Shown here: one piece after another, positions 18,909 to 27,183 of the stretch
Numbering within the stretch: the stretch's first letter is position 1
Layout of the letters: each line of letters begins with the position of its first letter
Assembly (NCBI RefSeq): GCF_017742995.1
Contig: NZ_CP072425.1
Coordinates: 3,286,001-3,350,000, forward strand
Reading direction: 5' to 3'
Length of the DNA stretch: 64,000 nucleotides
Source: Pseudoalteromonas viridis
GTDB taxonomy: Bacteria > Pseudomonadota > Gammaproteobacteria > Enterobacterales > Alteromonadaceae
Made by a program: the position numbers and the translations under genes
The notes under the pieces: model-generated
What the model saw: only the letters and a program-made list of their open reading frames with translations
Told to the model about the DNA's origin: nothing
Database searches by the model: none

Positions 18909-19262
18909 TTATTTACTCAATCGCATCGCCAGAGCATTGATCTCCCGAAGGACACTCTGGCGATTCATTTCCATAAAGATCCAAAGCTTGGTGGCTATTT
19001 GTATCATTAACCCGGCGATAAACCACACCGCCCAAAAGACCTGATCCATCACCGATGTGGCAATATAAAAACGATAACCGCTGTACACAAAACCTAAGGT
19101 GATCAACAGGGCGCTGATCGAGGCCAGAATCACCCAAAAGCGGGTATTGCCCTGATATACGTTGCCCAACATAGTGAACAGGCCTTTTTCCTCAGCGAGG
19201 ATCGGGGCCATCTCTGCTTGCTCTTGCTGTAATGCTTTACTGATCTCTTTGTCTAAATTCAT
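18909..19262 (-). CDS. Two-TM protein partner of ECF sigma factor (DUF6768-like)
   Basis: A 117-residue protein with a helical cytoplasmic N-terminus (residues 1-37), two transmembrane segments (about 43-64 and 73-94) and a short basic C-terminal helix. It overlaps the upstream sigma-factor gene by 4 bp, the usual arrangement of a sigma factor and its membrane regulator. The pattern fits the DUF6768 family as I remember it. No zinc-binding anti-sigma motif is visible, so a direct anti-sigma role is an inference from position. Confidence 0.68.
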   Translation of the reverse strand: MNLDKEISKALQQEQAEMAPILAEEKGLFTMLGNVYQGNTRFWVILASISALLITLGFVYSGYRFYIATSVMDQVFWAVWFIAGLMIQIATKLWIFMEMNRQSVLREINALAMRLSK

Positions 19263-19777
19263 GATGCTTGCTCCTCGTTAACCATGGCACGCAATTGGGA
19301 TCGTGCGCGGTTTAATCTCGATTTAACGGTGCCCTGGGGGACATCCAGTATGTTGGCGATGTCTCTGAGCGACATCTGCTCTAAGTAAAATAAATACACG
19401 CAGTAGCGCTCGTCGTCCGCAAGCTGATTTATCAGTGCCAGAATGCTCAGCGAGGTATCCAGATCCGGTGTCTCGTAGGCGTGTTCCGGTTGATTGTCTT
19501 CGAACCGACTTTCGCCTTGCTTTTGACTGATAAAGCGTCGATAGATGGCCCTGAACACCCAGGCGCGAAACGCACTGGGCTCTTTCAGCTGCCCCAGCTT
19601 TTTTGCCACACTGGTCCAGACATCCTGACAGATATCATCTGCACAGGCGCGCTGGCCACTGAGTTTCATTGCAAATCGCCAGCTTGGCTGATAAAACGCT
19701 TCGCATAAGGTTTCGAACGCACGCCGGTTACCCTGTTGGGCAGACAATACCAGTAATGCGGCCTTTGATGGTTCCAT
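19259..19777 (-). CDS. ECF RNA polymerase sigma factor
   Basis: A 172-residue extracytoplasmic-function sigma factor. Region 2 contains ADDICQDVWTSVAKKL and AFRAWVFRAIYRRFIS. Region 4 has LEQMSLRDIANILDVPQGTVKSRLNRARSQLR. ATG 19777 follows CAAGGAA; the longer frame from 19816 adds 13 residues without a site. Its own promoter seems ECF-dependent (see 19802-19829). Overlaps the two-TM partner by 4 bp. The signal sensed is unknown. Confidence 0.9.
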   Translation of the reverse strand: MEPSKAALLVLSAQQGNRRAFETLCEAFYQPSWRFAMKLSGQRACADDICQDVWTSVAKKLGQLKEPSAFRAWVFRAIYRRFISQKQGESRFEDNQPEHAYETPDLDTSLSILALINQLADDERYCVYLFYLEQMSLRDIANILDVPQGTVKSRLNRARSQLRAMVNEEQAS

Positions 19778-19801
19778 GCTATTCCTTGTGGCTTTTTCTA
19801 C

Positions 19802-19829
19802 AAGACGGCGCAGCACATAAAAAGGTTCA
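19802..19829 (-). promoter_or_regulatory. ECF-type promoter candidate for the sigma factor at 19777
   Basis: Read on the minus strand: TGAACC (19829-19824), 16 bp, then CGTCTT (19807-19802), 24 bp before the sigma-factor start. A -35 with GAAC and a -10 with CGTC are the hallmark of many ECF promoters, suggesting autoregulation. Confidence 0.55.
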
Positions 19830-19840
19830 CGAACATCACA

Positions 19841-20734
19841 TTATTTTTCCCAGTAAGGGATATCGCCGAAATAGCGGGTCAGGTAATCAATAAAAACCCG
19901 TACTTTAGGCGCGAGTAATCGGGAGCTGGGGTAAACCAGCCAGATGGCGGTATCAGACTTCAAAGGGTAGTCTGCGAGCACCTCAACTAACTCACCAGAG
20001 CGTAATGCCTGATACGCACTCCAGCGCGAATTAATGGTGATCCCAAGGCCAAGCTGACAGGCTTCTCTGATGGCATCGCCGTTGTCGGCGCGCAGCTGGC
20101 CCTGAACTTTAATGGTCTGGACGCCATCCGGGGTTTGAAAAGACCAGTGTTCCAGCCCAGAAAGCGTAATGCAGGCATGAGAGCGCAAATCCTCAGGACT
20201 TTGTGGCTGTCCTTTAAGGGCCAGATAATCGGGTGCCGCAGTGAGCAGGCGAGTGTCTGTTGCTAACCGCTTGGCCACCAGCGTTGAGTCTTTCAGCGCA
20301 CTATTTCGAATGGCCAGATCAAACCCGCCTTCAACCAGATCCGCAATAGTGTCGGAGAGTTTCAGGTCGAGCTTAATGTCCGGATAAAGCGCAAAAAAGT
20401 CAGGCAAAGCAGGCAGAACATGCATACGGCCAAAGGAGGCGGGCATGGTCAGCCTCAGTGTGCCACTGGGTTTGGTGGTACCTGCGCCGATGGCGGCGCG
20501 GGCGGCTTCTATGCCATTCAAGACATCCTCGGCATGAGGCAAAAACGCCTGTCCTTCTTCGGTCAGAGCGACCTTGCGGGTGGTGCGGTGCAGCAGTCTT
20601 ACGCCCAAGTCGGTTTCAAGTTTATTAATATGACTGCTCGCGACCGCGGCTGACAGCCCCAGATCCTGACCTGCCTGACTGATGTTGTGGGTGGAGGCGA
20701 TGCGGATAAACAGCTTCAGATGTTCAATGTTCAT
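19841..20734 (-). CDS. LysR-family transcriptional regulator
   Basis: A 297-residue LysR regulator. The N-terminal winged helix-turn-helix is visible (MNIEHLKLFIRIASTHNISQ, AAVASSHINKLETDLGVRLLHR, then TTRKVALTEEG), followed by the effector domain. ATG 20734 gives the canonical N-terminus; the longer frame from 20830 adds a hydrophobic leader overlapping the promoter. It is divergent from a quinone oxidoreductase gene with a 98-bp gap, the typical regulator/target layout. Confidence 0.9.
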   Translation of the reverse strand: MNIEHLKLFIRIASTHNISQAGQDLGLSAAVASSHINKLETDLGVRLLHRTTRKVALTEEGQAFLPHAEDVLNGIEAARAAIGAGTTKPSGTLRLTMPASFGRMHVLPALPDFFALYPDIKLDLKLSDTIADLVEGGFDLAIRNSALKDSTLVAKRLATDTRLLTAAPDYLALKGQPQSPEDLRSHACITLSGLEHWSFQTPDGVQTIKVQGQLRADNGDAIREACQLGLGITINSRWSAYQALRSGELVEVLADYPLKSDTAIWLVYPSSRLLAPKVRVFIDYLTRYFGDIPYWEK

Positions 20735-20832
20735 TATCAATAAAATGCATAAAGTGATTATAAAACCAAGTCTATTATCAAAATAGTGAAAGGCAAGTAT
20801 AGTTTTCGTCATCAACACAGGAGAGTACAATT

Positions 20833-21819
20833 ATGAAAGCAATGGTTTTGAATCAATATGGCGATGACGCTGAGTTTACTATTACAGACGTGGCTAAACC
20901 CAGTGTGAGCGCCGGTCATGTGCTGGTGCAGGTCGCGGCCAGCAGTGTTAACACCGTGGATACTATGATCCGCACCCTGGGTGAGGCGCTGCCCTTGTCA
21001 CCAGCTTTACCCGCCATTTTGGGGATGGACTTTGCCGGTACCGTGGTTGAGGTAGGCGAAGGCGTAACCGGCTTTGCACCAGGCGATGAAGTTTATGGCT
21101 GTGCCGGTGGGCTGGCCGACTTACAAGGTGCGCTGGCGGAATATATGCTGGCCGATGCACGACTGATTGCACGTAAACCGCGTAATCTGAGTATGCGAGA
21201 AGCAGCGGCGTTACCCCTGGTTGGGATAACAGCCTATGAAGGGTTACAGCGTGGCGGTATTACAGCCGGCCAACAGGTGTTAGTGCATGGCGGCTCTGGT
21301 GGGGTCGGTCATGTGGCATTGCAGTTAGCTAAGCATTTTGGCGCCCGTGTTTATTCTACCGGCGGCGGTGAAGCTCAGCTGGATTTAATTCAGCGTCTGG
21401 GCGCCGAACCAATCAACTATAAAACCGAGTCGGTTGCCGACTATGTTGCCAGGCACACCGATGGCAAGGGGTTTGATCTGATCTTTGACTCGGTGGGAGG
21501 TGCCAATATGGCAAACTCGTTTGAGGCGGCCGCACTGAACGGCCACGTTGCCTCAACGGTGGCTATGGTGGACCTTGATCTGTCGCAGGCACACTTTAAA
21601 GGGTTGTCGCTGCATGTGGTCTTTATGCTGATCCCCATGCTGCATAACCACAAACGTGAAGCGCATCATCACATTCTGAACGAGTTAACCAACATAGTCG
21701 AAGCCGGTGAGCTAAGGCCGGTTCTGGATGAACAGCGATTTGAGTTGGCTCAGGCAGGGCAAGCACATGCACGTCTGCAAAGTGGTCAGGCAATGGGCAA
21801 AGTCGTGATTGATGTTTAG
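20833..21819 (+). CDS. Quinone oxidoreductase-like MDR-family dehydrogenase
   Basis: A 328-residue medium-chain dehydrogenase/reductase. It has a GroES-like N-terminal domain (ILGMDFAGTVVEVGEGVTGF, then GDEVYGCAGG) and a Rossmann domain with VLVHGGSGGVGHVALQLAK. The cysteine ligands of zinc alcohol dehydrogenases are absent, so it is the zinc-free quinone oxidoreductase type using NADPH. ATG follows AGGAGA. Divergent from LysR, which probably controls it. Confidence 0.88.
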   Translation: MKAMVLNQYGDDAEFTITDVAKPSVSAGHVLVQVAASSVNTVDTMIRTLGEALPLSPALPAILGMDFAGTVVEVGEGVTGFAPGDEVYGCAGGLADLQGALAEYMLADARLIARKPRNLSMREAAALPLVGITAYEGLQRGGITAGQQVLVHGGSGGVGHVALQLAKHFGARVYSTGGGEAQLDLIQRLGAEPINYKTESVADYVARHTDGKGFDLIFDSVGGANMANSFEAAALNGHVASTVAMVDLDLSQAHFKGLSLHVVFMLIPMLHNHKREAHHHILNELTNIVEAGELRPVLDEQRFELAQAGQAHARLQSGQAMGKVVIDV

Positions 21820-21899
21820 CGCTATTTGTTATTACCTCTGTTAAAGGAAGAAAACAGCGTCTAAAGTATAAGTGCTTAATTGCCAAGGACTAACAACTT

Positions 21900-22865
21900 A
21901 TGATGCTGGATCTAGGATTCATTTTAGCGGGTATTGCAATGCTGACACTGGGTGGTGAGGCGCTGATCCGCGGTGCGGTGGCAGCGGCGCGGCGGTTGCG
22001 CGTTTCTCCTTTGCTCAGTGGCCTGGTGATTGTCGGGTTTGGCACTTCTGCGCCGGAATTGGTGGTCTCGGTGGATGCTGCCGCTCAGGCTCAGCCCGAT
22101 ATCGCTATGGGGAATGTGGTTGGCAGTAATATTGGCAATATCTTGTTGATACTAGGCTTATGTGCCCTGATAAGCCCCATGTCGGTACAGCCGCTGATCC
22201 TTAGGCGTGATGGGGTTATCATGGTGCTGAGTTCTGTGTTGCTGGCGGTACTGATAGGTGGTCAGGGGCTTTCGGCTACAGACAGCATGATACTGTTGGG
22301 AGCCCTTGCGAGTTATCTGGGCGTTGCTTACTGGAGCGAAAAAAACCATAGTTCTCCTGCTTCTGAAGTGTATGCTGATGAGGCAAAAGAAATTGAAGTC
22401 GTGCCAGATGCTGCCTGGCGCATTATCTTGTTTTTGGTCGCCGGTTTGGCGCTGTTATTACTGGGCTCTCAGGTACTGCTAAAAGGGGCGGTGGGCCTGG
22501 CTCAGCATTTTGCTATTTCAGAGGCGGTGATCGGCTTAACTTTAGTGGCGGTGGGCACCTCTTTGCCCGAACTGTCCGTCTCTTTGATTGCCGCAATGCG
22601 TCGTCATGCCGATGTTGCCATTGGCAATGTACTGGGCAGTAATATTTTTAATATCCTTGGGATCCTCGGTGTTTCTGCTTTACTACAACCACTACCTGCT
22701 CACCCTCGCGTATTGCAGTTTGATCTGTGGGTGCTACTTGCCAGTGCGTTTATTTTGTTGTTTTTTCTGTTCACCGGGCGTCGTCTAAGTCGACTGGAAG
22801 GCGGCGTATTGCTCAGCGGCTACATAGCTTACCTTATTCTCAGTTTTAAAGTATTTGGCAGCTAG
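21900..22865 (+). CDS. Calcium/sodium antiporter (CaCA superfamily, YrbG-like)
   Basis: A 321-residue inner-membrane protein with about ten TM segments and the two inverted alpha repeats of the CaCA family: GFGTSAPELVVSVDAA with AMGNVVGSNIGNILLILG, and VAVGTSLPELSVSLIAA with AIGNVLGSNIFNILGILG. The Glu residues in the two PEL motifs are the ion-binding sites. It would exchange Ca2+ for Na+ or H+. ATG ATG at 21900/21903, with AAGGA upstream. Confidence 0.93.
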   Translation: MMLDLGFILAGIAMLTLGGEALIRGAVAAARRLRVSPLLSGLVIVGFGTSAPELVVSVDAAAQAQPDIAMGNVVGSNIGNILLILGLCALISPMSVQPLILRRDGVIMVLSSVLLAVLIGGQGLSATDSMILLGALASYLGVAYWSEKNHSSPASEVYADEAKEIEVVPDAAWRIILFLVAGLALLLLGSQVLLKGAVGLAQHFAISEAVIGLTLVAVGTSLPELSVSLIAAMRRHADVAIGNVLGSNIFNILGILGVSALLQPLPAHPRVLQFDLWVLLASAFILLFFLFTGRRLSRLEGGVLLSGYIAYLILSFKVFGS

Positions 22866-23112
22866 TCAATTTAAGGAAGCCTGCTTCTATCTAACAATGG
22901 ATACGCCATTAGGCAGGTTGACATGGCATAGCTTTTGATTCTGTAACTTGCGAAGAATTACAGCCTTGCGTTTAATAAAGTTCTAACATTATGAAATGTA
23001 TGAAGTTATAGGGGTATAGACAAAATGCAAGGCAGATCATCAACAAAAATAATAACCAATCTGGTGCAATGCATGAGCCCGAAACAGGCGGCTTGCACCA
23101 AAAGGGGGCAAT

Positions 23113-24450
23113 ATGAACTACTACGAAGTAAATTTTGATGGCCTGGTTGGCCCAACGCACAATTATGCCGGGCTGTCGTATGGTAATGTGGCGTCTAAAT
23201 CAAATGCCAATAAAATCTCGAACCCAAAACAGGCGGCACTTCAGGGGCTTGAGAAAATGTGGCATCTGGTTCAGCTGGGTCTGCATCAGGGCGTGGTTGC
23301 GCCTAATGCCCGGCCGGATTTAATCACGCTCAGGGCTTGCGGCTTCACAGGCTCAGACAGTGCGGTGATCAGCAAAGCGGCAAAAGCCCAGCCTCAGCTT
23401 CTTAAGGCGTGTTATTCCGCCTCGTCCATGTGGACCGCGAATGCCGCGACCGTGTCGCCTAGTTGCGATTCAGCCGACGGTAAATTGCATATCACACCAG
23501 CCAACCTGAATAACAAGTTGCACCGGGCCATTGAAGCACCTCAGACCAGCCAGATCCTCAAGGCCATGTTCAGTGATCCTGACTTTTTTAGTCATCATGA
23601 TGCATTGCCACAGCACCCATTGTATGGCGACGAAGGCGCGGCAAACTATACACGTCTGGCGGACAGCTATGGCCATCAAGGTCTGGCATTATTTGTTTAT
23701 GGCGAGGACGCCCATACTCAGGTTAAGCCGCAATTATTTCCTGCACGCCAGACGCGCCAGGCATCCGAGGCGGTTGCGCGCAGCCACCAGCTGGACCCAC
23801 AGCACACCTTATTTATTCAGCAAAACCCTGAGGTGATTGATCAGGGCGTATTTCATAATGACGTGATTGCCATTGGCAATGAAAATGTCTTTTTATTCCA
23901 TGAACAGGCGTTTTATCAGCAGCAAAGCGTGATTGAGAAGATCAAAGCGGGCTATCAGGGCGACCGGCCGCTGCATTTGATTGAGGTAAAAAATGCCGAT
24001 ATCAGTGTTGAAGATGCGGTTAAGAGTTACGTGTTTAACAGCCAGCTGATCAGCCTGCCGTCGGGTGGCATGGCCGTGATTGCGCCGGGCGAATGTCAGA
24101 TGGTAGGCAAAGTGGAGCAGTATTTATCTGCGCTGTGTCAGGCCAGCAACCCGGTAAGCGAAGTGATCTATATGGATCTTAAACAAAGCATGCAAAATGG
24201 TGGCGGGCCGGCCTGCTTACGCTTGAGAGTAGCCTTGTCTGAGCAAGAACTCAGTGCAGTGAATCAGTCGTGTTTACTCAACGAGCGCTTATATGATCAA
24301 TTACGTGACTGGATAAACACACATTATCGCGACAGGTTGAGCGAAGCCGATCTCGCAGACCCAAGTTTAATGGCAGAGAGTCAGGCGGCTCTGGATACGC
24401 TCACGACTATCCTGAATTTGGGGTCGGTTTACCCGTTTCAGCAGGTGTAG
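23113..24450 (+). CDS. astB: N-succinylarginine dihydrolase
   Basis: A 445-residue cytoplasmic enzyme that hydrolyses N2-succinylarginine to succinylornithine, CO2 and ammonia in the AST arginine-degradation pathway. The start [24 protein letters not shown] is near-invariant in Ast[14 protein letters not shown] and the C-terminal catalytic Cys in [12 protein letters not shown] are also seen. The length matches the family (about 445). Other ast genes are not adjacent; astE lies at 57077. Confidence 0.97.
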   Translation: MNYYEVNFDGLVGPTHNYAGLSYGNVASKSNANKISNPKQAALQGLEKMWHLVQLGLHQGVVAPNARPDLITLRACGFTGSDSAVISKAAKAQPQLLKACYSASSMWTANAATVSPSCDSADGKLHITPANLNNKLHRAIEAPQTSQILKAMFSDPDFFSHHDALPQHPLYGDEGAANYTRLADSYGHQGLALFVYGEDAHTQVKPQLFPARQTRQASEAVARSHQLDPQHTLFIQQNPEVIDQGVFHNDVIAIGNENVFLFHEQAFYQQQSVIEKIKAGYQGDRPLHLIEVKNADISVEDAVKSYVFNSQLISLPSGGMAVIAPGECQMVGKVEQYLSALCQASNPVSEVIYMDLKQSMQNGGGPACLRLRVALSEQELSAVNQSCLLNERLYDQLRDWINTHYRDRLSEADLADPSLMAESQAALDTLTTILNLGSVYPFQQV

Positions 24451-24562
24451 ACAACATTGTCTGAAACAAATTTCATTTGCGGGCTTGCCAGAGTTAAGGG
24501 TTAGCAGGTTTAATGGTCTTGATAATAACAAACAAGACCATGCACTACTTAAAAGGAATCTT

Positions 24563-25000
24563 ATGCCTGCTTATACCATCAGCAACGACCCGACACGGCT
24601 CAATTTTGACGTAATTTACAACTTTATCTCTGGCTCTTACTGGGCAAAAGGGATTCCCCGCGAGATTATGGCCAGGGCAATTGACAATTCACTGTGTTTT
24701 GGCGTGTACTGCGAGGGGGGAGAGCAGGTGGGGTTCGCCCGTGTGATCACCGACAAAGCCACGTTCGCTTACCTTGCAGATGTATTCATTCTAGACCAGC
24801 ACAGGGGCCAGGGGTTAAGTAAGCAGCTGGTGGACGCGGTGATAAACCACCCTGAGTTACAAGGCCTGCGCCGAATGATGCTCGCAACTAAGGACGCGCA
24901 CGGCTTATATGCCCAGTTTGGCTTTGCCGCTGTGGAAGACCCAAGTATCCTAATGCAAATTTGTCATCCGGACATCTATTTAAACCAGCAAAGCCGCTGA
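24563..25000 (+). CDS. GNAT-family N-acetyltransferase
   Basis: A 145-residue GNAT enzyme with the acetyl-CoA pyrophosphate-binding motif DQHRGQGLSKQLVD after YLADVFIL and a C-terminal HGLYAQFGF. ATG 24563 follows AAAAGGAA; the ORF from 24485 adds a leader without a site. The length and SGSYWAKGIPREI near the N-terminus resemble small acetyltransferases of unknown substrate. It lies downstream of astB on the same strand; a functional link is not shown. Confidence 0.85.
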   Translation: MPAYTISNDPTRLNFDVIYNFISGSYWAKGIPREIMARAIDNSLCFGVYCEGGEQVGFARVITDKATFAYLADVFILDQHRGQGLSKQLVDAVINHPELQGLRRMMLATKDAHGLYAQFGFAAVEDPSILMQICHPDIYLNQQSR

Positions 25001-25037
25001 TTATTGCGGATCAAGACTAAATCCGATCTAAGAGAGT

Positions 25038-25064
25038 TGGGGGTGAAAGAATACAGGACCCCCA
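25038..25064. terminator. Possible terminator hairpin after the GNAT gene
   Basis: TGGGGGT (25038-25044) pairs with ACCCCCA (25058-25064) across a 13-nt loop, 38 bp after the acetyltransferase stop. There is no T tract, so this is a weak or factor-aided terminator at best. Confidence 0.4.
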
Positions 25065-25166
25065 CGCGGTGAAACGTTAGAAAGTGTAAAGCGCAATCTG
25101 GGACACTTTTTTAGTGTCGCGCTCTGTCACACTGGCCGTAAGTTTGTAGTACTCGCGGAGCCGGTT

Positions 25167-26054
25167 GTGAACCTCCATAATTCAATTTCTTTTGGTGCGA
25201 TTATTCGCACCAGCCCAGTTAAAATTCTGCTCACCTGGACTATGGTGATCTTAGAAAATATCTTGCTAATTCTATTACCGTTATTTATTGGTTATGCCAT
25301 CGACGGTGTACTTGAACAGTCATTGACCCCGTTAATCTGGTTTGCCTGCGTTTTGCTGGCCCTGGTAGTTGTCAGTGTGCTCAGGCGCTTTTACGATACT
25401 CGCGTATTCGGCGCACTGAGGGTGAAACTGGCTGAAATGCTGGCCTTTAGACTGCGCGCCGCGCCTGTCTCAGTGAAAGATGCGCGCCTGACGATGTCAC
25501 GGGAGCTGGTCGACTTTCTCGAAAATGATCTACCAGGGGTGTTTACCGCCGTTATTCAGCTAATTGCCACTGTGGTGATCCTGGCTGCTTTTCATATCTA
25601 TCTGGCGTTCAGTGTGGTCTTTGCCGCCGGTTTAATGTGTCTGATTTATGGCCTGTTTCATGATCGCTTCACCCACTTAAACAGCAAATTGAATGATCAA
25701 CTGGAGCAGCAAGTGTGGGTGCTGAGTCATCGGCCACTGGTTGCAGTGAGTGAGCATTTTGAGCGCCTTAAGCGCTGCGAGATCCGCCTGTCAGATACCG
25801 AAGCCTGGGTGTATGGTCTGATCTTTTTGGTGCTGTTCATTGCGGTGCTCAGCAATTTATGGATGGTCCAGCTGATCCCCGATATCAGTGTCGGTCAGGT
25901 GTTTTCCATCGTGACTTATTCACTGGAATTTGTCGACACAGCCATCATGTTGCCAATCACGTTACAGACGCTGTCGCGCTTAAGCGAAATTAGTAAACGA
26001 CTGAATCAGCCCGTTGATTCGGTGACGAACCAGGAGGTTATCCATGACGTTTAA
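25167..26054 (+). CDS. ABC-type six-TM domain protein without an ATPase
   Basis: A 295-residue membrane protein that looks like the transmembrane half of an ABC exporter (TMs about 19-40, 50-70, 123-145, 146-165, 217-240 and 247-275). It ends before any nucleotide-binding domain: no Walker A, signature or Walker B motif follows. It starts at GTG 25167. The stop overlaps the RND adaptor start by 11 bp, so it belongs to the efflux operon. Its role there is unknown; it could pair with an ATPase encoded elsewhere or work as a membrane accessory. Confidence 0.72.
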   Translation: MNLHNSISFGAIIRTSPVKILLTWTMVILENILLILLPLFIGYAIDGVLEQSLTPLIWFACVLLALVVVSVLRRFYDTRVFGALRVKLAEMLAFRLRAAPVSVKDARLTMSRELVDFLENDLPGVFTAVIQLIATVVILAAFHIYLAFSVVFAAGLMCLIYGLFHDRFTHLNSKLNDQLEQQVWVLSHRPLVAVSEHFERLKRCEIRLSDTEAWVYGLIFLVLFIAVLSNLWMVQLIPDISVGQVFSIVTYSLEFVDTAIMLPITLQTLSRLSEISKRLNQPVDSVTNQEVIHDV

Positions 26055-27183
26055 ATCCCGAAAACCGGCCATCGTTGCCGCAAGTAGCTTGCTGCTGGCG
26101 CTTGTGACCGTCGTATTAATGACGCCATCTGAGCCACAGATAGAGACCGTGGAAGCACAACCGCCAGTTGTTTCGGTGTTAAAGGTGCCGCGCAGCGAGC
26201 TTAATCCAAAGTTAACCATACAGGCCAATACGCAGGCCCGCTGGCCGTTGCAACTCAAAGCAACCAGCAGTGCCAGATTAGACTATTTAGGCGCGGACAT
26301 GGAGCCGGGTAATCACATTAAAAAAGGCCAGGTGCTGGCGCGGCTTAACACCCGGTTACTTGAATCTCAGCTTGCCCAGGCCCAGAGCATATTGAAACAG
26401 GCCGAGCTTAACTTGCAACAGCAGTTGCATGAGCAGCAAGTGGCCAAAACCATGCGCCCGGGTGCCAGTTCGGCCTTTGCCAAAATGGAGCCGCACGTGG
26501 CTGCTGCACGCTCTGAGCTGGCACGCGCCCAACAGAATGTAGAAAGTGCCCGTCAGTTACTGGGCGATGCCATCATTGTCGCGCCCTATGACGCCGTTAT
26601 CACGCAGCGGCTGATCAGCCCGGGTGAATGGCTGGAAGCTGGACAAACGCTGTTTGAGGTGGTGGCCAGTGACAGCATTGACGTGCATGTGCCCTTATCG
26701 CAGCGAGACTGGAGCAAAGTAGGCACTGCGCTGGGTGAACAACCAATCACTGTCGTTAGCCGCACAGGCGAAAAGTGGCCCGCATTTGTTCGTTATTTGT
26801 CACCTCAGGTGAGTGCAATGACCCGTCAGCGCACACTGGTGCTGGCGGTATCTGATCCTTATCAGCGCTCAACCCGGCTGCTGCCTAATCAACAAGTAGC
26901 CGTGCACTTTGAGCTCACTAAGCACGAAGGCCTCTATGAACTGCCACTGAGTGCGGTCGACCCGGACCAGGTAATCTGGATAGTGACCGAAACGCTGCAA
27001 TTGCGTCAGGTCCCGGTGCAGGTGGTTGAAGTTCGGGGAGATAAAGTGCTGGCCTCGCTTGAAGGCGAGCAGCCTGATACCTTACAGCTGGTGCGTTATC
27101 CTCTGCGCTCCATGATGGCCGGTAAACGCGTCAGCGCTCAGCCCGATGCCGTGCAGGTCGCGGATAAACAGGAGGCGCTATGA
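26044..27183 (+). CDS. RND efflux periplasmic adaptor subunit (MFP family)
   Basis: A 379-residue membrane fusion protein. One N-terminal TM anchor (residues about 9-27) is followed by a barrel-sandwich half (SARLDYLGADMEPGNHIKKGQVLARLNTR), a coiled-coil hairpin of about 80 residues, and the second half DAIIVAPYDAVITQRLISPGEWLEAG. It bridges the inner-membrane pump and the outer-membrane channel. It overlaps its neighbours on both sides (11 bp upstream, 4 bp downstream). Confidence 0.92.
   Translation: MTFKSRKPAIVAASSLLLALVTVVLMTPSEPQIETVEAQPPVVSVLKVPRSELNPKLTIQANTQARWPLQLKATSSARLDYLGADMEPGNHIKKGQVLARLNTRLLESQLAQAQSILKQAELNLQQQLHEQQVAKTMRPGASSAFAKMEPHVAAARSELARAQQNVESARQLLGDAIIVAPYDAVITQRLISPGEWLEAGQTLFEVVASDSIDVHVPLSQRDWSKVGTALGEQPITVVSRTGEKWPAFVRYLSPQVSAMTRQRTLVLAVSDPYQRSTRLLPNQQVAVHFELTKHEGLYELPLSAVDPDQVIWIVTETLQLRQVPVQVVEVRGDKVLASLEGEQPDTLQLVRYPLRSMMAGKRVSAQPDAVQVADKQEAL

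Noticed and set aside
25080..25166. Possible small RNA or leader hairpin (GACACT...AGTGTC) before the ABC six-TM gene
   Set aside because: The stem is only 6 bp and there is no terminator-like T tract after it or a known motif.
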